The notes below the pieces were generated by a model. It searched no databases. It was not told the DNA's origin and saw only the letters and a list, made by a program, of their open reading frames with translations. Of a DNA stretch of 64,000 bases, positions 25,129 through 35,056 are shown in pieces. Origin of the DNA: Bacteroides sp. M10 (GTDB taxonomy: Bacteria > Bacteroidota > Bacteroidia > Bacteroidales > Bacteroidaceae). Position numbers and translations under genes: made by a program. Each line of letters starts with the position of its first letter. Within the stretch, counting starts at the first letter, position 1. The stretch covers positions 1,012,501 to 1,076,500 of the forward strand of contig NZ_CP060488.1 of assembly GCF_014334015.1 (NCBI RefSeq). The letters run 5' to 3'.

Positions 25129-26667
25129 GTGTTAATCAAAGTTTTCGGAGCGGCTGTTCAAGGGATTGATGCAACACTCATCACAATCGAAGTCAACAGC
25201 TCGCGCGGCTGTATGTTTTACCTCGTCGGCCTTCCGGATTCTGCGGTCAAAGAAAGCCATCAACGCATTATCTCCGCATTGCAGGTGAATGGCTATAAAA
25301 TGCCCACAAGCAATATAGTAGTCAACATGGCACCGGCTGACATTCGCAAAGAAGGTTCGGCCTATGACTTACCGCTTGCCATCGGACTACTCGGAGCCAG
25401 CGAAACAATCTCTTCCGAGAAATTCTCCCGCTATTTACTTATGGGTGAGCTAAGTCTGGACGGAAGTATCCAGCCCATCAAAGGAGCGCTCCCTATCGCC
25501 ATCAAAGCCCGTGAAGACGGGTTCGAAGGACTTATCATCCCCCAACAAAATGCACGGGAAGCCGCCGTTGTCAATCAGTTAAAAGTATACGGAGTCAGTA
25601 ATATCAAAGAAGTCATCGAGTTTTTCAACAACGAACGCGAACTGGAGCCAACGATTGTCAATACCCGGGAAGAATTCTATCAACAACAGAATCATAGTGA
25701 CCTGGACTTTGCAGACGTAAAAGGTCAAGAGAATGTGAAAAGAGCCTTGGAAGTTGCAGCAGCCGGAGGACACAACTTAATCATGATAGGTGCACCAGGT
25801 AGCGGTAAATCAATGATGGCTAAACGGCTCCCGTCCATTCTTCCCCCTCTTTCATTAGGGGAAAGCCTGGAAACAACCAAGATACACTCGGTTGCCGGAA
25901 AACTGCAACGCGGGTCCTCATTAATTACCCAACGTCCGTTTCGCGACCCACATCATACGATTTCACAAGTAGCAATGGTTGGTGGAGGAAGTTTCCCGCA
26001 GCCGGGAGAAATCAGTCTGGCACATAATGGGATTTTATTTCTAGACGAGTTACCTGAGTTTAACAGAGGCGTACTGGAAGTATTGCGCCAACCGCTTGAA
26101 GATCGGCACATCACCATTTCCCGTGTCAAAAGCACCATTAGTTACCCGGCAAACCTGATGCTTATCGCATCTATGAACCCATGTCCATGTGGATATTACA
26201 ATCATCCGACAAAAGCATGCGTATGCAGTCCCGGACAAGTACAAAAATACCTGAATAAGATATCCGGTCCGTTATTAGACCGTATAGACATTCAAATAGA
26301 AATAGTTCCCGTACCCTTTGACAAGATATCCGATCAAAGACAGGGAGAGTCGAGCAATATCATCCGGCAACGAGTAATAAAGGCGCGTCAGATACAAGAG
26401 AAACGGTATGCCGAATGTACGGGTATTTATTGCAATGCACAGATGAACAGCAGATTGCTGGCAACGTATGCCCAACCGGACGATAAAGGGCTTGTGTTAT
26501 TAAAAAATGCCATGGAACGGCTCAATTTATCTGCCCGTGCCTATGACCGGATTTTAAAAGTAGCCCGCACCATTGCCGATCTGGAGGAAACAGAGCAAAT
26601 ACTTTCCAGCCACCTGGCAGAAGCCATCAGTTATCGGAATCTCGACAGGGAGAACTGGGCAGGATAA
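25129..26667 (+). CDS. YifB/ComM family Mg-chelatase-like AAA ATPase
   Basis: This 512-residue protein uses a GTG start at 25129 (reading MLIKVFGAAVQGID). An N-terminal ChlI-like S5-fold domain (1-170) is followed by the AAA core: Walker A GAPGSGKS at 221-228, Walker B ILFLDELPEF, sensor segment LIASMNPCPCGY, and a C-terminal Mg-chelatase domain (LSARAYDRILKVARTIADL). ComM in naturally transforming bacteria is a hexameric helicase aiding branch migration during integration of foreign DNA. YifB is widespread in non-competent bacteria too. It is complete and lies 13 bp after the thioredoxin-fold lipoprotein. Confidence 0.93.
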   Translation: MLIKVFGAAVQGIDATLITIEVNSSRGCMFYLVGLPDSAVKESHQRIISALQVNGYKMPTSNIVVNMAPADIRKEGSAYDLPLAIGLLGASETISSEKFSRYLLMGELSLDGSIQPIKGALPIAIKAREDGFEGLIIPQQNAREAAVVNQLKVYGVSNIKEVIEFFNNERELEPTIVNTREEFYQQQNHSDLDFADVKGQENVKRALEVAAAGGHNLIMIGAPGSGKSMMAKRLPSILPPLSLGESLETTKIHSVAGKLQRGSSLITQRPFRDPHHTISQVAMVGGGSFPQPGEISLAHNGILFLDELPEFNRGVLEVLRQPLEDRHITISRVKSTISYPANLMLIASMNPCPCGYYNHPTKACVCSPGQVQKYLNKISGPLLDRIDIQIEIVPVPFDKISDQRQGESSNIIRQRVIKARQIQEKRYAECTGIYCNAQMNSRLLATYAQPDDKGLVLLKNAMERLNLSARAYDRILKVARTIADLEETEQILSSHLAEAISYRNLDRENWAG

Positions 26668-26734
26668 TCACAGTGAATATAAACAGATAAAAATTATTTC
26701 ACCGCGAACGCTACCTTTTTTCATATATTTGTTT

Positions 26735-26742
26735 TACATTTG
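26735..26742 (+). promoter_or_regulatory. Promoter -7 box for the histidine-kinase-like gene
   Basis: TACATTTG matches TAnnTTTG, with an overlapping second candidate TATATTTG just upstream (26724-26731). It lies 22-29 bp before the ATG at 26765. Confidence 0.5.
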
Positions 26743-26764
26743 TGACAAACAAATAAGCAATAAT

Positions 26765-28318
26765 ATGAAAACATCCATAACAAGTCTCCTGATAATATTC
26801 TGTTTCAGCATACTGACTTATGCGCAAACTCCCCAAGACAGAGCCACAGAACTAAAAGAACAAGCGCAGAGCAGCCTTAAACAGAAAGATTATATCAAAG
26901 CACGCTATTTATTCAAAAAAGCATACGAAGCATTTGCCGCCCGCGAAAACTATCCACAGGCAATAGAATGTGGTGTTCAGGCCAATGCTTTATATGTCAG
27001 AGAGAATTTCTATAAAGAGGGATTCGAGCTTTGCCGTGACATGGAGCAGCTTCTATGGACCGGAGAACAGAATAAAAAGAAAGTCTTTTATGACCTGCGT
27101 TTCCTTATCAATAAGGAACGATTGCAGATGTACACCGCACTGAAAAACCCCGCACAGGCAAAGACACAGTTGGATAAATTGGAAGAAACAGCTAATCTTG
27201 CAAAGAACGACTCCCTAACGGAGGTACTGCTGTATACAAAAGCCAACTATTATTATACTTTCAACCAAAACACACAAGGTGATGCCTGTTTCCGCAAACT
27301 TATCAACCAATATAAAGAAAAGAAAGACTATGCCAAGGTGAGCGATTGCTACAAAAACCTTATCAGTATTGCACGGAAAGGCAACAATGCTCCACTGATG
27401 GAACGCACTTACGAAAGCTTCATTGTCTGGACAGACTCTGTAAAAGCATTAACCGCACAGGATGAACTAAATGTACTGAAGAGAAAATATGACGAAAGCC
27501 AACTGACCATACAGGAAAAAGACGACTCACTATCTGCCAAGCAGTATATTATCATAGGTCTCTGTGTGCTAGTGGTTATATTGGTAGCCGGTCTGGCAAT
27601 ACTGGCTGTGATATTGCTGCGATTCATCGCCGGCAATCGTAAATTAAAGAAAAGCGTGAAAATTGCCAATGAACACAATGAACTAAAAACCAAATTCATA
27701 CAGAATATATCTTCCCAAATGGAGCCTACCCTGAATACGCTGGCTACTTCAGCCGAAGAACTGTCACAGAAAGCTCCTCAAGAAGCTGCCCAAATGCAGG
27801 GACAAGTTGCTGCTTTGAAGAAATTCAGCGATGATATTCAAGAACTGTCATCACTGGAGAACTCATTAACCGAGTTCTATGAACTAAGCGAAATCAACGT
27901 GGGGACTTTTTGTGAGAATGTGATGGATAAAGCCAAAGAACACATAAAACTGGATGTCACATCTTCAGTCAATGCACCAAAACTTCAGGTAAAGACAAAC
28001 AAGGAACAGTTGGAACGTATTCTTCTCTATTTACTGAAAAATGCCGCTTTCTACACTGACCAGGGTCGTATCAGTCTCGAATTCAAGAAACGGGGAGCGC
28101 ACACGCACCAATTCATCGTTACGGATACAGGAACAGGAATTCCGGCAGAGCAACAGGAAAATCTCTTTAAGCCTTTCACAGAAGTAAAAGACCTGACTAC
28201 AGGAGATGGACTAGGATTACCAATCTGTTCACTGATTGCTGCCAAGATGAACGGAAGCCTGACACTGGATACGAATTATACGAAAGGAGCACGGTTTGTT
28301 CTGGAGCTTCACGTATAA
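26765..28318 (+). CDS. TPR sensor with a histidine-kinase-like ATPase domain lacking the phospho-acceptor histidine
   Basis: The protein has 517 residues from the ATG at 26765, which gives a clean signal peptide (MKTSITSLLIIFCFSILTYAQ); an in-frame upstream start inside the ComM gene is rejected. Periplasmic TPR-like helices (about 25-235) are followed by a coiled segment, a transmembrane helix (about 255-280) and a kinase core. The H-box that normally reads NISHQ...P is NISSQMEPTLNTL, with Ser317 where histidine is expected. The ATPase domain is intact (LYLLKNAAFYTDQG, VTDTGTGIP, GDGLGLPICSLI). Probably a pseudokinase or a partner that modulates another regulator. No response-regulator gene is adjacent. 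Confidence 0.82.
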   Translation: MKTSITSLLIIFCFSILTYAQTPQDRATELKEQAQSSLKQKDYIKARYLFKKAYEAFAARENYPQAIECGVQANALYVRENFYKEGFELCRDMEQLLWTGEQNKKKVFYDLRFLINKERLQMYTALKNPAQAKTQLDKLEETANLAKNDSLTEVLLYTKANYYYTFNQNTQGDACFRKLINQYKEKKDYAKVSDCYKNLISIARKGNNAPLMERTYESFIVWTDSVKALTAQDELNVLKRKYDESQLTIQEKDDSLSAKQYIIIGLCVLVVILVAGLAILAVILLRFIAGNRKLKKSVKIANEHNELKTKFIQNISSQMEPTLNTLATSAEELSQKAPQEAAQMQGQVAALKKFSDDIQELSSLENSLTEFYELSEINVGTFCENVMDKAKEHIKLDVTSSVNAPKLQVKTNKEQLERILLYLLKNAAFYTDQGRISLEFKKRGAHTHQFIVTDTGTGIPAEQQENLFKPFTEVKDLTTGDGLGLPICSLIAAKMNGSLTLDTNYTKGARFVLELHV

Positions 28319-28559
28319 ATTTAGCCAACAGGAAAGCTGTTGTCTCATTTGATTACTCTCTGGTCTGTTAAGTATAGTTACCTTTAACCAAGAATATTCT
28401 AAACGCAAACTTGAGAACATATAAAAATATGAACAATTTTCTATATAAACGGATCTCACGTTTTTAATAAACTTTTGAGTAGTTTATTATAAACGGTATC
28501 TGAGTTTATTAGAAACTCTGCGATCGAATTTCCGAGTTTTCAAATCCATCTTTTACAAC

Positions 28560-28597
28560 AAAAAGGCTGCAAATTTCATAAAATTTGCAGCCTTTTT
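28560..28597. terminator. Symmetric bidirectional terminator
   Basis: AAAAAGGCTGCAAATTT (28560-28576) pairs perfectly with AAATTTGCAGCCTTTTT (28581-28597) across a 4-nt loop. It lies between the rightward kinase-like gene and the leftward PUL. Confidence 0.85.
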
Positions 28598-28795
28598 GCC
28601 TATATTCGATACACCATTCCTGATATTTATCAGGAAACACGTCCGAATTTGTTATAATATTATACCATTTAAGTCATTAATTTCATCTTCTTTTATCTGT
28701 TAATTATTCAAGTGGATGCCCACACTCATACTACAAAGATACAACATTTAAAAGCATTTGTCAAGAACCTATTGAATTTCTGCTGAGAAAAACAA

Positions 28796-28836
28796 AGAGA
28801 AAGCTACCTTATATATAATAAGATAACCTTCTCTCT
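28796..28836 (-). terminator. Probable terminator at the end of the PUL
   Basis: An imperfect stem (AGAGAAAG...CCTTAT with ATAAGAT...CTTCTCTCT), followed on the minus strand by a T-rich tract. It lies about 110 bp past the last PUL gene. Confidence 0.5.
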
Positions 28837-28943
28837 ATTTATAAACTGACTTTCCGCTTTATTCTACGGAATATCATCTCACAATATTTTGTATCAATAG
28901 ATATCAGCCAACAAGTTCTTACTCTTGTAGCACACCTCCATTT

Positions 28944-29930
28944 TTACCACTGAATAGCTTGGTCTGTATCAGGAATCAAGCTATTAACTTTTCGTTCCAT
29001 CAACATACTACCTTCAGCGCGACAAGGTACAACGATATCTTTATCTTCATACGTTGTCACATCATCATACGTATATGACATATAAATCGTCGTGAAATGA
29101 TGCTCCAAATAAGGAGTTACTTCATCCAAAGACATACTAGTCGTATAAGTAGGTGCATCTCCTATGAGCTGGAAGTTCATGGCATTAGTCGGATCAGCAG
29201 GTTCAGCTGTCAACGTTCCATCTTCATTAAAGGTCAACACGATCTTGTATTTATCTCTATCCTTCAATTCTTCACTAATGATTCCTGCATAGAAAAAACA
29301 TTGGTTCTCACTGACTACATGCAAGGTACGTGTACTTGAAACCATAGCACTCGTATTATCCATCATATATACAAACATATTATTGGCCCCATAAGAACCC
29401 GAATAATCATTAAACGGCATTACACGGAGAAGTGCTTTACGATAATTCTTACGTGGATTCGCATCATACGAGTCACCATCTAAAATAGTCAATGGAAGTA
29501 CCCATTTATCAACAAGATCCAGTCCGTTAAATTTGAATTTAATATCAAACAAACCTTGACATTCACCAGCCGGAATATGACAAGTAGGAGAGGCAAACTC
29601 ATAGTGTTTCTTATCCAACAATTGGAAATACAAATCTTCACGTTGCTTCCAGCGAGCTTCATTCAAACCAATCAATGTATCCGGATCCACATCAATAGCA
29701 ACATCCAGATCTCTTTCATTCATAGTAGAGCCACCCACAATCACTGGCAGCCGATAAGTCACTTCACCGTTCGCTCGGTAACGCAAATATACATCAGTCA
29801 CTCCCTTACTATTGACAGGGGCTTTCAATCCGACATTTTGCACATACACTTCTTCCACCCATTCATTGTTACATGCACCAGTCAGAACAAGCGTTAATAA
29901 CAATATAAAATATACGATATAATTTTTCAT
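28944..29930 (-). CDS. SusE-position outer-membrane lipoprotein (DUF4973/DUF4361 type)
   Basis: The protein has 328 residues from the ATG at 29930 (MKNYIVYFILLLTLVLTGACNN, lipobox TGAC). An earlier in-frame ATG at 29957 would overlap SusD2 and break the signal peptide. It begins like the DUF4973 family found after SusD genes (YRLPVIVGGSTMNERDL, DVDPDTLIGLNEARW, VDKWVLPLTILDGDSY, NPRKNYRKALLRVMPFNDYSG), and the C-terminal part fits DUF4361. Such lipoproteins are thought to be surface glycan-binding accessories to the SusCD complex. It is the last gene of the second SusCD transcript, 19 bp after SusD2. Confidence 0.8.
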   Translation of the reverse strand: MKNYIVYFILLLTLVLTGACNNEWVEEVYVQNVGLKAPVNSKGVTDVYLRYRANGEVTYRLPVIVGGSTMNERDLDVAIDVDPDTLIGLNEARWKQREDLYFQLLDKKHYEFASPTCHIPAGECQGLFDIKFKFNGLDLVDKWVLPLTILDGDSYDANPRKNYRKALLRVMPFNDYSGSYGANNMFVYMMDNTSAMVSSTRTLHVVSENQCFFYAGIISEELKDRDKYKIVLTFNEDGTLTAEPADPTNAMNFQLIGDAPTYTTSMSLDEVTPYLEHHFTTIYMSYTYDDVTTYEDKDIVVPCRAEGSMLMERKVNSLIPDTDQAIQW

Positions 29931-29949
29931 ATTTTTCCATTTAATAAGG

Positions 29950-31962
29950 TTAATCATAATATGTCCATCCTGGGTTCTGAGTCAGACGTAAGTTTCTTCT
30001 CAACTGATCATGAGAAATCGGCCAGAAATACATTTTGCGGCTAAAAGTAGTCGGCAAGTTCGAATTGATCACTTGAGTATGAAATAAGTCTCTTTCTTTT
30101 TTACTCATATATGCATTGCAACCATACATCTGCCGCGACTCCTCATATTCGGCATCCTTCCAACGGCGCAAATCAAAGTAACGGCTGTTTTCTGCAAATA
30201 ACTCAATCTGTCGCTCATGCTTCAAATGCTTGCGGAACTCATCAGCATTCTCATAAACATCTGATCCAAAATCGGGAACTCCTCCACGAATACGAACTCT
30301 GGAAATAGCATAACTCATTTCATTCTTATCACGTGAAATATCATAAGACTGAGTTCCATCCCATGAAGGAATCTGATAAGTACTCGCACCTAATTCATTT
30401 AATGCCTCGGCATACCATAACAGCACATCAGCATAACGAATACCAATCACAGGCTTTGAGATAACCCCTCCCTCTGTCTTAAAGTTGTCACGAGAACTAA
30501 CAAATTTCCTGATCCCAATGCCGGTAGCCAACCAACGATCACCTGAGTTACTCCAGCCACTCTCTTCACCACGGTAATACCATATGATTAGATTCCGGTC
30601 ATACGACTGTACAGCATTAGTACCATTCCATAAGCAACCATTGTATGCTACGGTAGCATAAAAACGTGGTTCACGATGTCCATATTGTTTGTTTACACCT
30701 TCCACTAATGGCGCCCAATCACCACTGGCTGCTTCCTCGGCACTCACATAATTCTCATCACCCGTCCAGTCTTTCGTCTTATCAAAAGGTTTTCCGGTAT
30801 TCATCTGGTAGGCGTCACATTGCTTACCTGTCATAGCATGACAATTATAACCTCCGAATGCAATTGGCATCTGATGCTGAATCATCGTATTGATATCTCC
30901 GTTGTTCTGTCCGGTTGTAAAAATCATCTCTTTGTTTTCCGAAGGAAAAATCACCCCATTAAAAAGTGTCTCGTAGGACTGTAACGGGTCAATATTCCGC
31001 CATCCTGCAGGAAAATCCGCATGAGAATATACCGCATGCGTAGGAGGAGCAATCGTTGCCGGGTTATCAATTGTACCAGTAGAGTGAGCTGAAACTGTAT
31101 GTAGCTCATACACACCCTTACGACCAAGTTCTACCACATCACGAGCAGCCGCTGCTGCCTTTGCCCACTTTTCTTCATTGTATTCTTGAGCCATCAGATA
31201 GCGTCCTTCATCATCCACCAAATCCGTGAAACGTTCAGTATCGGTTGGACGCGGATTATTGAGAGGGCTGGCAGCATAAAGCAATGCTTTTGCGCGAGTT
31301 GCCAAAGCTGCTCCGCGAGTAGGACGTGCCATATTACGTGTATCACGTTTCAATGGTAGGTCTTTCGCTGCAAGCTTCATTTCCTCTGCAATGTAGTTGA
31401 CACAATCGTCATACGTACTACGTGGGATATAAAGATCCTCATAAGCAGCATTATAGTCCATCACACCATCATTAGGTATAATTGGTATAGGCCCATACTT
31501 TTGCAACAACTTCCAGTAGAAATAAGCGCGTACAAAACGAGCCTGTGCCTTATAATCAACAATTTCATCCGGAGTCATTTCTTTATTTCTGTCAATATTA
31601 TGAATAAAAATCGAGGCATGACGGATACCATCATAAGCTTGTGCCCAGGAGTCTTGTTTCCAATTCTCATCATATTCACAATATTTGAATACACGATATT
31701 CAAGATTACGGTCGCTATAACACATATCGTCAGAAAAGTTAGTGATACAGTTATCTTTCGAACCAATATCGATGTTACTCCATGTCAGCCAAGCGTATGC
31801 AGTCGCCAACCATTGTTCCGACCATTCTTTATTTTCGAATATATTTTCCAAACTTTGGGTATTTTCTCCCAATTTCCCCTCCACACTCAAATAATCTGAA
31901 CAAGAGGAAACCATCATTCCCATACTGATAATGGTGGAAAACAATATATGTTTCTTTTTCAT
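29950..31962 (-). CDS. SusD family outer-membrane glycan-binding lipoprotein (SusD2)
   Basis: This 670-residue lipoprotein has lipobox MVSSCSDYLS. SusD hallmarks are ARFVRAYFYWKLLQKYGPIPI (TPR-like helix pair), RGAALATRAKALLYAASPLNNP, RYADVLLWYAEALNELG and ERQIELFAENSRYFDLRRWKDAE. It forms the hinged lid over its partner SusC2 porin, captures oligosaccharide on the cell surface and delivers it for TonB-dependent import. Its start is 8 bp after the SusC2 stop, the usual tight spacing of cognate pairs. Confidence 0.94.
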   Translation of the reverse strand: MKKKHILFSTIISMGMMVSSCSDYLSVEGKLGENTQSLENIFENKEWSEQWLATAYAWLTWSNIDIGSKDNCITNFSDDMCYSDRNLEYRVFKYCEYDENWKQDSWAQAYDGIRHASIFIHNIDRNKEMTPDEIVDYKAQARFVRAYFYWKLLQKYGPIPIIPNDGVMDYNAAYEDLYIPRSTYDDCVNYIAEEMKLAAKDLPLKRDTRNMARPTRGAALATRAKALLYAASPLNNPRPTDTERFTDLVDDEGRYLMAQEYNEEKWAKAAAAARDVVELGRKGVYELHTVSAHSTGTIDNPATIAPPTHAVYSHADFPAGWRNIDPLQSYETLFNGVIFPSENKEMIFTTGQNNGDINTMIQHQMPIAFGGYNCHAMTGKQCDAYQMNTGKPFDKTKDWTGDENYVSAEEAASGDWAPLVEGVNKQYGHREPRFYATVAYNGCLWNGTNAVQSYDRNLIIWYYRGEESGWSNSGDRWLATGIGIRKFVSSRDNFKTEGGVISKPVIGIRYADVLLWYAEALNELGASTYQIPSWDGTQSYDISRDKNEMSYAISRVRIRGGVPDFGSDVYENADEFRKHLKHERQIELFAENSRYFDLRRWKDAEYEESRQMYGCNAYMSKKERDLFHTQVINSNLPTTFSRKMYFWPISHDQLRRNLRLTQNPGWTYYD

Positions 31963-31970
31963 ATTTCGTA

Positions 31971-34900
31971 TTATATATTAACAGTTAAACCTAAAGTGAG
32001 CATTTTAGACAATGGATACTGCTGCCCGTTAGAGCTCCCCATTTCAGGATCCCATAATTTGAACTTAGAGAATGTTAACAGATTTGTCCCGATAAAGAAG
32101 ATGCGTACATTATTCATCAAGATTGCACGGCTGATGTTCTTTGGAAGTGTATAACCCACCTCTACCGTTTTCAGGCGCAGATATGAACCATCACGTAACC
32201 AATATGTCGATTCACGGTTATTGTTACTGTTATTCTGCCAAGTCAAACGAGGATATTTGGCATCAGGATTCTCATTCGTGCCAAGACTCCAGTAGTTTCC
32301 TACTACATCCGTAAGAATGTTACCCCAGTCACCACCACTAAATGGTCTGACTCCAAAACCATCAATAAAGAAAGAGGATTTACCAGCACCTTGGAAATGT
32401 AGATTCACATCGAACCCTTTCCATGTAGCAGACATACCAAAGCCGTAAATCAAATTCGGACGGGTTGTAGAACCAATAGGTACCCTATCACTATCATTAA
32501 TCACGCCATCACTGTTCACATCTTTATATTTAATATCACCAGGCATTACTGTTCCCCATTCTGTTTGTTGAGGACTGTTACGTATATCATCATAATCCTT
32601 AAATAAGCCAAGAGCTATCAGACCTTTCGCTTGATTGACACGATACCCTGTATCACGTATATAAGGATATGCGCTATTTGCCTCGTCAGCAGCCAGAATC
32701 TTATTATTACTATAAGTGAAATTACCGCGTACAGTCAGACTGACATTGCCTATATCCTGTTTGAAAGCCACATTTCCATCAAAACCGGTAGAACGTACCT
32801 TACCTACATTCGCACTAGGTGTAAGATAACTCAAACCTAAAGTTCCTGGCAAACTTTGACGCTGCATAAAGATTCCATCACGTGTTTCATGAAAGTAATC
32901 TACAGTACCAGTAAACCTGTCATCCCATAACGAAAAATCAACACCTATATCATGCTTAGTAGCAATCTCCCATGTCACACCAGAAGAAGATATCTGCTTA
33001 TAAATCTGTCCATTATCCACATTAGGAGTATTGTAATCTCCCCAATTATAAGGATTTCTACTTTCAAAAAGCTCCAGATAAGGGAAACGAGTTCCAATAT
33101 TGTCACTACCTACCTTACCATAAGAATAACGAAGCTTAAACATATTCATCCATTTCAGATTCTTCTTAATAATAGGTTCTTCCGCAATATTCCATGCTAC
33201 TGAGTATGCAGGAAAGAAGCCAAACTGGTTGCCTGGGGCAAAATTTTCTGAACCATTGTAACCAAAGTTGAAATCAACCATATAGCGATATTTCCATCCA
33301 TAGGTAACACGACCAGCAAGTCCCATGTGTCTATTAGGTAGCCAATCATAGCCGGCTGTACTTTGTGTGTTGACATATTCATCCTGAGTATATTTCAACG
33401 TACCGCCCACCGAATGATCGCCGAATCGGCGGTCATATTGCAGAATAGCCTCCAAAAACTGCCTACGGTTACCTGAAGCAGAAGACTCATGAAACATCAG
33501 CTGTTTCTCTGCCACTTTTTTGAAAACGATTTCCCCGTTAGAATCTCGCTGACGTTCGGCTTGCCATTGTTCAGGCCACTGCTTATGATTACGATAGTTA
33601 TTGTTATAAGTATCAAATCCAAAACGTCCGGTAAACTTCAAACCTTTCGTTATAAAATCCAATTTCTGATCCAAAGTTGCATTCGTTTGAATTACGTTCT
33701 GCCACTCCTCATAATAACCGGTTTGTGTAGCAATTACCCATGGATTAGTACGTTCACTCGTTCCAGCGGCCGGAATTCTTCCGTTCGAAAAAATCACCGG
33801 CATATTAATAGGTGTCTGTCCCATTACAGACTTCCACAATGCATCAGAACCAAGTCCCGGATCATTCTGAGTAGAAAGCCAGCCTGAAACACCTACCGTC
33901 ACCATGGTGGTCTTTGTAACGTCAAAATCTACATTCATACGATAGTTCCAACGCTGATAATTGGCATTTGTATTATAATCTTTCAACTTATCGTCTGTCT
34001 TATACATACCTCCCTCGCTAACATAGCTTGCTGACACAAAGTAGCGTGCCACAGAGCCACCGCCACTTATATCAAGATTAGCACGATAAGTCATTGCACC
34101 GTCTCTTAACAATACATCCATCCAGTCTACATTCGGATACAAATCCGGATCCAGTCCTGTCTGAATCAGTCTCAACTCATCTTGAGAATACATCGGCTGT
34201 TGAGAACGAGTTGTACGTGATTCGTTCAGCATGGTAGCGTAAGTATAACCATCTACAAAGTCAGGAGTCATGGTACGTGTATTATAAGAAGTTTCCACTT
34301 TTGCATTGATATTAATTTTACCAGCCTTACCTCTTTTAGTAGTAATCAACACTACGCCATTTGCACCACGACTACCATAAATTGCTGTAGCCGAAGCATC
34401 CTTCAATACGGAGAACGACTCAATATCTTCCACATTGACTTCATTCAGACTACGTTCGAATCCATCTACCAAAACCAATGCTCCGGAGCCTGCCCCAAAA
34501 GTAGAAATACCACGAATCCAGAATTCCGACATATTGGCTCCCGGTCTACCGGAAGTCTGCCTTGCCAACACACCAGGAACATTTCCTGCCAATGCATTTA
34601 CCAGACTTGAAGTAGGAGATGACTTCAACACATCCACATCTACCGTAGAAACTGCACCTGTCATTGTTATCTTCTTTTGAGCACCTGTACCAGTGATAAC
34701 CACTTCATCGATCACACTCGCAGAAGATTCGCGTAATGTGACATCAACCTTACTCATATTATCCTTTATCAGGACTTCTTGTGTTTCAAATCCTATATAA
34801 GAAAAGATCAGCGTACTGTAAGGAGCTATTTTAATCTTATACTCACCATCAATGTTGGTGATAACTCCCAAACCTGCAACATTCTTTACCGAAATATTGA

Positions 34901-35027
34901 CTCCAGCCAAAGGTATCTTTTCGGCATCTCTGACCATACCGGTTACCTCTATCGTCTGACTCTGGGCATACATATCAATGACGTAACCTGTTGTCAATAA
35001 TAATATCATAAATAAAAATTTCCTCAT
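31971..35027 (-). CDS. SusC family TonB-dependent outer-membrane transporter (SusC2)
   Basis: This 1018-residue protein has a signal peptide (ending MYAQ). A carboxypeptidase-regulatory-like domain (about 25-110, VTGMVRDAEKIPLAGVNISVKN...GEYKIKI) is followed by the plug (VIDEVVITGTGAQKK, FWIRGISTFGAGSGALVLVDGFERSL, SVLKDASATAIYGSRGANGVVLITTKRG). The 22-strand barrel ends with LSKMLTLGLTVNI. It imports oligosaccharides across the outer membrane with energy from TonB-ExbBD. No N-terminal STN signalling domain is present, so regulation through an anti-sigma factor is not expected. It pairs with the SusD 8 bp downstream. Confidence 0.95.
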   Translation of the reverse strand: MRKFLFMILLLTTGYVIDMYAQSQTIEVTGMVRDAEKIPLAGVNISVKNVAGLGVITNIDGEYKIKIAPYSTLIFSYIGFETQEVLIKDNMSKVDVTLRESSASVIDEVVITGTGAQKKITMTGAVSTVDVDVLKSSPTSSLVNALAGNVPGVLARQTSGRPGANMSEFWIRGISTFGAGSGALVLVDGFERSLNEVNVEDIESFSVLKDASATAIYGSRGANGVVLITTKRGKAGKININAKVETSYNTRTMTPDFVDGYTYATMLNESRTTRSQQPMYSQDELRLIQTGLDPDLYPNVDWMDVLLRDGAMTYRANLDISGGGSVARYFVSASYVSEGGMYKTDDKLKDYNTNANYQRWNYRMNVDFDVTKTTMVTVGVSGWLSTQNDPGLGSDALWKSVMGQTPINMPVIFSNGRIPAAGTSERTNPWVIATQTGYYEEWQNVIQTNATLDQKLDFITKGLKFTGRFGFDTYNNNYRNHKQWPEQWQAERQRDSNGEIVFKKVAEKQLMFHESSASGNRRQFLEAILQYDRRFGDHSVGGTLKYTQDEYVNTQSTAGYDWLPNRHMGLAGRVTYGWKYRYMVDFNFGYNGSENFAPGNQFGFFPAYSVAWNIAEEPIIKKNLKWMNMFKLRYSYGKVGSDNIGTRFPYLELFESRNPYNWGDYNTPNVDNGQIYKQISSSGVTWEIATKHDIGVDFSLWDDRFTGTVDYFHETRDGIFMQRQSLPGTLGLSYLTPSANVGKVRSTGFDGNVAFKQDIGNVSLTVRGNFTYSNNKILAADEANSAYPYIRDTGYRVNQAKGLIALGLFKDYDDIRNSPQQTEWGTVMPGDIKYKDVNSDGVINDSDRVPIGSTTRPNLIYGFGMSATWKGFDVNLHFQGAGKSSFFIDGFGVRPFSGGDWGNILTDVVGNYWSLGTNENPDAKYPRLTWQNNSNNNRESTYWLRDGSYLRLKTVEVGYTLPKNISRAILMNNVRIFFIGTNLLTFSKFKLWDPEMGSSNGQQYPLSKMLTLGLTVNI

Positions 35028-35056
35028 AAAATAAGAATTGTGTGTTAATCATCAAT

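Larger units (their letters stand above)
28319..28943. other. Intergenic region between the kinase-like gene and the PUL
   Basis: About 625 bp of AT-rich, non-coding sequence. It contains hairpins at 28466-28488 (AATAAACT/AGTTTATT) and 28502-28518 (GAGTTT/AAACTC), a long symmetric terminator at 28560-28597, a 9-bp palindrome at 28617-28636 (TTCCTGATA/TATCAGGAA), and the leftward terminator at 28796-28836. No convincing gene on either strand. Confidence 0.6.

Noticed and set aside
26573..26764. Upstream extension of the kinase-like protein
   Set aside because: It overlaps the ComM gene; the ATG at 26765 gives a signal peptide and lies behind a promoter.
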